A stretch of DNA of 64,000 bases from Streptomyces cavernicola (GTDB lineage: Bacteria > Actinomycetota > Actinomycetes > Streptomycetales > Streptomycetaceae). This document shows positions 61,877 to 64,000 of this stretch, in pieces (position 1 is the stretch's first letter; each line of letters opens with the position of its first letter). Position numbers and translations under genes: made by a program. The notes under the pieces are model-generated. The model did no database searches, was not told the DNA's origin, and saw nothing but the letters and a program-made list of their open reading frames with translations. Where the stretch lies: contig NZ_JASCIQ010000007.1 of the NCBI RefSeq assembly GCF_029968035.1, forward strand, positions 178,743 to 242,742, read 5' to 3'.

Positions 61877-62217
61877 CCCCGGGGGCTCCGCCCCCAGCCC
61901 CCCGCTCCTCAAACGCCGGAGGGGCTGAATTTGGCGGGGAGGCTGAACTTGCAGGCTGCGGCTGGATTTAGCCCCGCCAGGGGCTGGCTTTCAGGGGCGC
62001 GGGGAACTGCGCGAGCGGCCACGGCGGCGCGGCAGTCGAAAAACGACCGGGGGCCGGGGCTGGGGGCGCAGCCCCGAAAGGGGCGCGGGGAACTGCGCGA
62101 GCGGCCACGGCGGCGCGGCAGTCGAAAAGCGGCCGGGGTGCGGCGGGGGCGGAGCCTCCGTAGCCGTCCGCCAGGCCACGCGGCGGCAGCCTCAAATCGA
62201 CACAGGGTGGGGAAAAG
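61877..62217. repeat. Composite GC-rich repeat region
   Basis: A 340-base gene-free stretch: a GGGGGC-TCC-GCCCCC hairpin (61881), the CTCCTCAAACGCCGGAGGGG element (61899-61930), and two copies of GGGGCGCGGGGAACTGCGCG (61993-62013 and 62080-62099) each followed by GCGGCCACGGCGGCGCGGCA. It matches elements in the 45731-46690 array. Confidence 0.8.
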
Positions 62218-62700
62218 TCAGGGGTGGGCAGCACCCGAAGAGACCGGCTCACCCAGCACCCGCCCCGCCAACTCCACAGCAAGGCGCGGGACTTGGTCCC
62301 GCAACTCGACCTCCGCCGCAGCCCGCTGCACAGCAATCCCCGCCCGCCCGGCCGCAACAACCCGCGCCCGCTCCCGCACACCCTCCTCACGCGCCGCCAC
62401 GATCAGCGCCGCCCCCTTCTCCAGCGCCACCCGCCGCACCCGCACCGCATCCTCCCGCGCAGCCGCAAGCACCTGATCACGCTCCTCCCGCAGAGCGCGG
62501 ACATGGAAGTGCAGATCGCCCCTGAGACGTGCGTCCATCATGTCCTGACGCTCCGCCAGCACCCGCGCCATGCGCGGGGCCAGCACACGCCAGAAGAGCA
62601 GGAAGACCGCGCCGAAGGCGAGGGCAGCGACCGCGAAGTCTTCCACCTGGGGGTTCAACGGGCCTACGCCCAGGCCGAGTTCCTCCGGAATCACGTACAC
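62218..62700 (-). CDS. Orphan ATP-synthase subunit-b-like membrane protein
   Basis: A ~160-aa protein with the architecture of F0 subunit b: one N-terminal membrane helix (VAALAFGAVFLLFWRVL) followed by a long charged coiled-coil helix (ARVLAERQDMMDARLRGDLH, LREERDQVLAAAREDAVRVR). It is not near other atp genes. It may be a paralogue that oligomerises with or replaces subunit b under some condition, or has a different role. GTG at 62700 has GGAGG nine bases upstream; a GTG at 62706 is closer to it and less likely. Confidence 0.82.
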   Translation of the reverse strand: MYVIPEELGLGVGPLNPQVEDFAVAALAFGAVFLLFWRVLAPRMARVLAERQDMMDARLRGDLHFHVRALREERDQVLAAAREDAVRVRRVALEKGAALIVAAREEGVRERARVVAAGRAGIAVQRAAAEVELRDQVPRLAVELAGRVLGEPVSSGAAHP

Positions 62701-62871
62701 GCGCACGATCCTCCCCGAGCCGGAACGGCTGGACCACAGAGCCGACCGTGACAGTGGACACAGTGCTGCCACACTCCCTCCCCCACAGGTCTACCTGTAA
62801 GTAACTTCACCTGGTTGGATGTGGCGCGCACCCGTATCGCACCCGTATCCCCCACTGCCACGGGAGACCTC

Positions 62872-63882
62872 ATGCCCCGCATCCCGGCCCGCCGCGCCTG
62901 CGGCGCCGCCCTCGCGCTCGCTCTCGCGGGCGGCGCGCTCGCCACGGCCGCCGCCGCTCAGCCGGCCGCCGCCTCAGCCGTCGAGAAGAGCTCCGCGCAG
63001 TCCGCGCAGAACCTCGAGGTGCTGACGTACAACACCTTCCTGTTCAGCAAGTCGCTGTACCCCAACTGGGGCCAGGACCACCGCGCCGCCGAGATCGTGA
63101 AGGCGCCGTTCTTCCAGGGCCAGGACGTGGTCGTGCTGCAGGAGGCCTTCGACAACTCCTCGTCGGACGCGCTGAAGCAGCAGGCCGCGGCCGCCTACCC
63201 GCACCAGACGCCCGTCGTGGGCCGCAGCAAGGACGGCTGGGACGCCACCGGAGGCAACTACTCGACGACCACGCCCGAGGACGGCGGCGTGACGGTGCTC
63301 AGCAAGTGGCCGATCCTGCGCAAGGAGCAGTACGTCTTCGCCGACGCCTGCGGCGCCGACTGGTACTCCAACAAGGGCTTCGCCTATGTGGTCCTCGACG
63401 TCAACGGGCAGAAGGTCCATGTGGTCGGCACCCATGCGCAGTCGACCGACCCGGGCTGCGGCGACGGCGAGGCGGTACGGATGCGCAGCGCCCAGTTCAA
63501 GACCATCGACGCCTTCCTCGACGCGAAGAACATCCCCGCGTCCGAGCAGGTCCTGGTCGCGGGCGACCTCAACGTCGACTCGCACGGCGGCGAGTACGCC
63601 TCGATGCTGCAGGACGCGGGCCTGGACGGGGCGGACTCCCGGACCGGGCACCCGTACTCCTTCGACACGGAGGAGAACTCCATAGCCAAGGACCGCTACC
63701 CGGACGACCCGAGCGAGGACCTCGACTACGTCCTGCACCGCAGCGGCCACGTCCGGCCCGAGGGCTGGAACAACGACGTGATCAAGGAGCAGAGCGCGCC
63801 CTGGACGGTCTCCAGCTGGGGCACGGAGTACACGTACACGAACCTCTCCGACCACTACCCGGTGACCGCGTCCGGGAAGTAG
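62872..63882 (+). CDS. Secreted sphingomyelin phosphodiesterase
   Basis: A 336-aa neutral sphingomyelinase C of the DNase I-like (EEP) fold. Export signal: ARRACGAALALALAGGALAT, then AQPAAASA. Catalytic/metal residues: VLQEAFDNSS (Glu), VAGDLNVDSHG (Asp/Asn), and the final SDHYPVTAS (Asp-His). It hydrolyses sphingomyelin-type phosphodiesters to phosphocholine and ceramide; soil actinomycetes use it for phosphate/lipid scavenging. ATG has GGGAGA upstream. No partner gene is adjacent. Confidence 0.94.
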   Translation: MPRIPARRACGAALALALAGGALATAAAAQPAAASAVEKSSAQSAQNLEVLTYNTFLFSKSLYPNWGQDHRAAEIVKAPFFQGQDVVVLQEAFDNSSSDALKQQAAAAYPHQTPVVGRSKDGWDATGGNYSTTTPEDGGVTVLSKWPILRKEQYVFADACGADWYSNKGFAYVVLDVNGQKVHVVGTHAQSTDPGCGDGEAVRMRSAQFKTIDAFLDAKNIPASEQVLVAGDLNVDSHGGEYASMLQDAGLDGADSRTGHPYSFDTEENSIAKDRYPDDPSEDLDYVLHRSGHVRPEGWNNDVIKEQSAPWTVSSWGTEYTYTNLSDHYPVTASGK

Positions 63883-63889
63883 CCCCTCC

Positions 63890-63975
63890 CCACACGTGCG
63901 CACGGCACACGTGGGCCCCGCACATGGGCGCACCGCACACGTAGGCCCCGCACATGTGGGCAGAGCACATAAGGC
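63890..63975. repeat. CACATGTGGGC-type repeat cluster (copy 3)
   Basis: Degenerate units CACACGTGGGCCCCG / CACATGGGCGCACCG / CACATGTGGGCAGAG after the sphingomyelinase stop, related to 42715-42815 and 51440-51508. The remaining bases to 64000 show no gene. Confidence 0.75.
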
Positions 63976-64000
63976 GGCGGCCCCGTCCCGAGGGGTTCTC

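Overview
The window looks like chromosomal DNA of a Streptomyces (or a very close actinomycete). It has very high GC with strongly GC-biased third codon positions, frequent GTG/TTG starts, a conservon (cvn) operon, a complete bacterial hopanoid operon, a c-di-AMP riboswitch ahead of an M23 peptidase, and the short GC-rich intergenic repeats typical of this genus. No rRNA, tRNA, CRISPR array, prophage or intact insertion sequence was seen.

Layout. 1-3262 (minus): conservon cvnABCD, cut by the window edge inside the GTPase gene. 3743-11964: an accessory island. Its left edge has two gene remnants that both lack their 5' parts and diverge from one junction near 4110-4137: a metallo-hydrolase tail on minus and a SARP-type BTAD tail on plus. 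Then come three tightly overlapping plus-strand genes: a 1523-aa SF1 helicase fused to a Vsr/MTES_1575-like nuclease domain, an AbiJ/HEPN-like protein, and a large unknown protein. An intact paralogue of the truncated metallo-hydrolase lies on the right edge. This is the best candidate for an undescribed, probably anti-phage, system. 13373-20433: small enzymes (PPOX, CMD, GDSL, isochorismatase-like), a TetR/class II aldolase divergent pair with a perfect operator, a riboswitch-controlled LysM-M23 peptidase and a tyrosine phosphatase. 20473-31478 (minus): the hopanoid operon hpnC-hpnD-hpnE-polyprenyl synthase-shc-hpnG-hpnH-(dxs relic)-aminotransferase, followed by an XRE-cupin regulator and a 62-aa membrane protein. 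The dxs gene has lost about 500 internal codons in frame, and no ispG is present.

31760-38854 (minus): a cell-envelope cluster with a TagGH-type ABC exporter, a GT2 glycosyltransferase, two CDP-alcohol phosphatidyltransferases, a protein resembling sn-glycerol-1-phosphate dehydrogenase, and a nucleotidyltransferase. Together they suggest an exported polyol-phosphate polymer or unusual phospholipid. 39347-48730: a CDF metal exporter, a methyltransferase-GNAT fusion, IPP isomerase (idi, which fits hopanoid supply), an RsbW-type ATPase, an HdeD-like protein, a crotonase lacking both hydratase glutamates, a DJ-1/PfpI protein, a 1-kb swarm of GC-rich hairpin repeats, a GlxA-type regulator and an SCO6745-family protein. 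48894-63882: Tex, an unknown protein, an amino-acid oxidase carrying an Ala-Ser microsatellite, a BCCT transporter, three secreted peptidases (M14, Xaa-Pro, M1), an MpaB-type oxygenase, an orphan ATP-synthase-b-like protein and a secreted sphingomyelinase.

Starts were chosen by Shine-Dalgarno spacing and family alignment from memory. No database search was possible, so family names rest on motifs visible in the translations.
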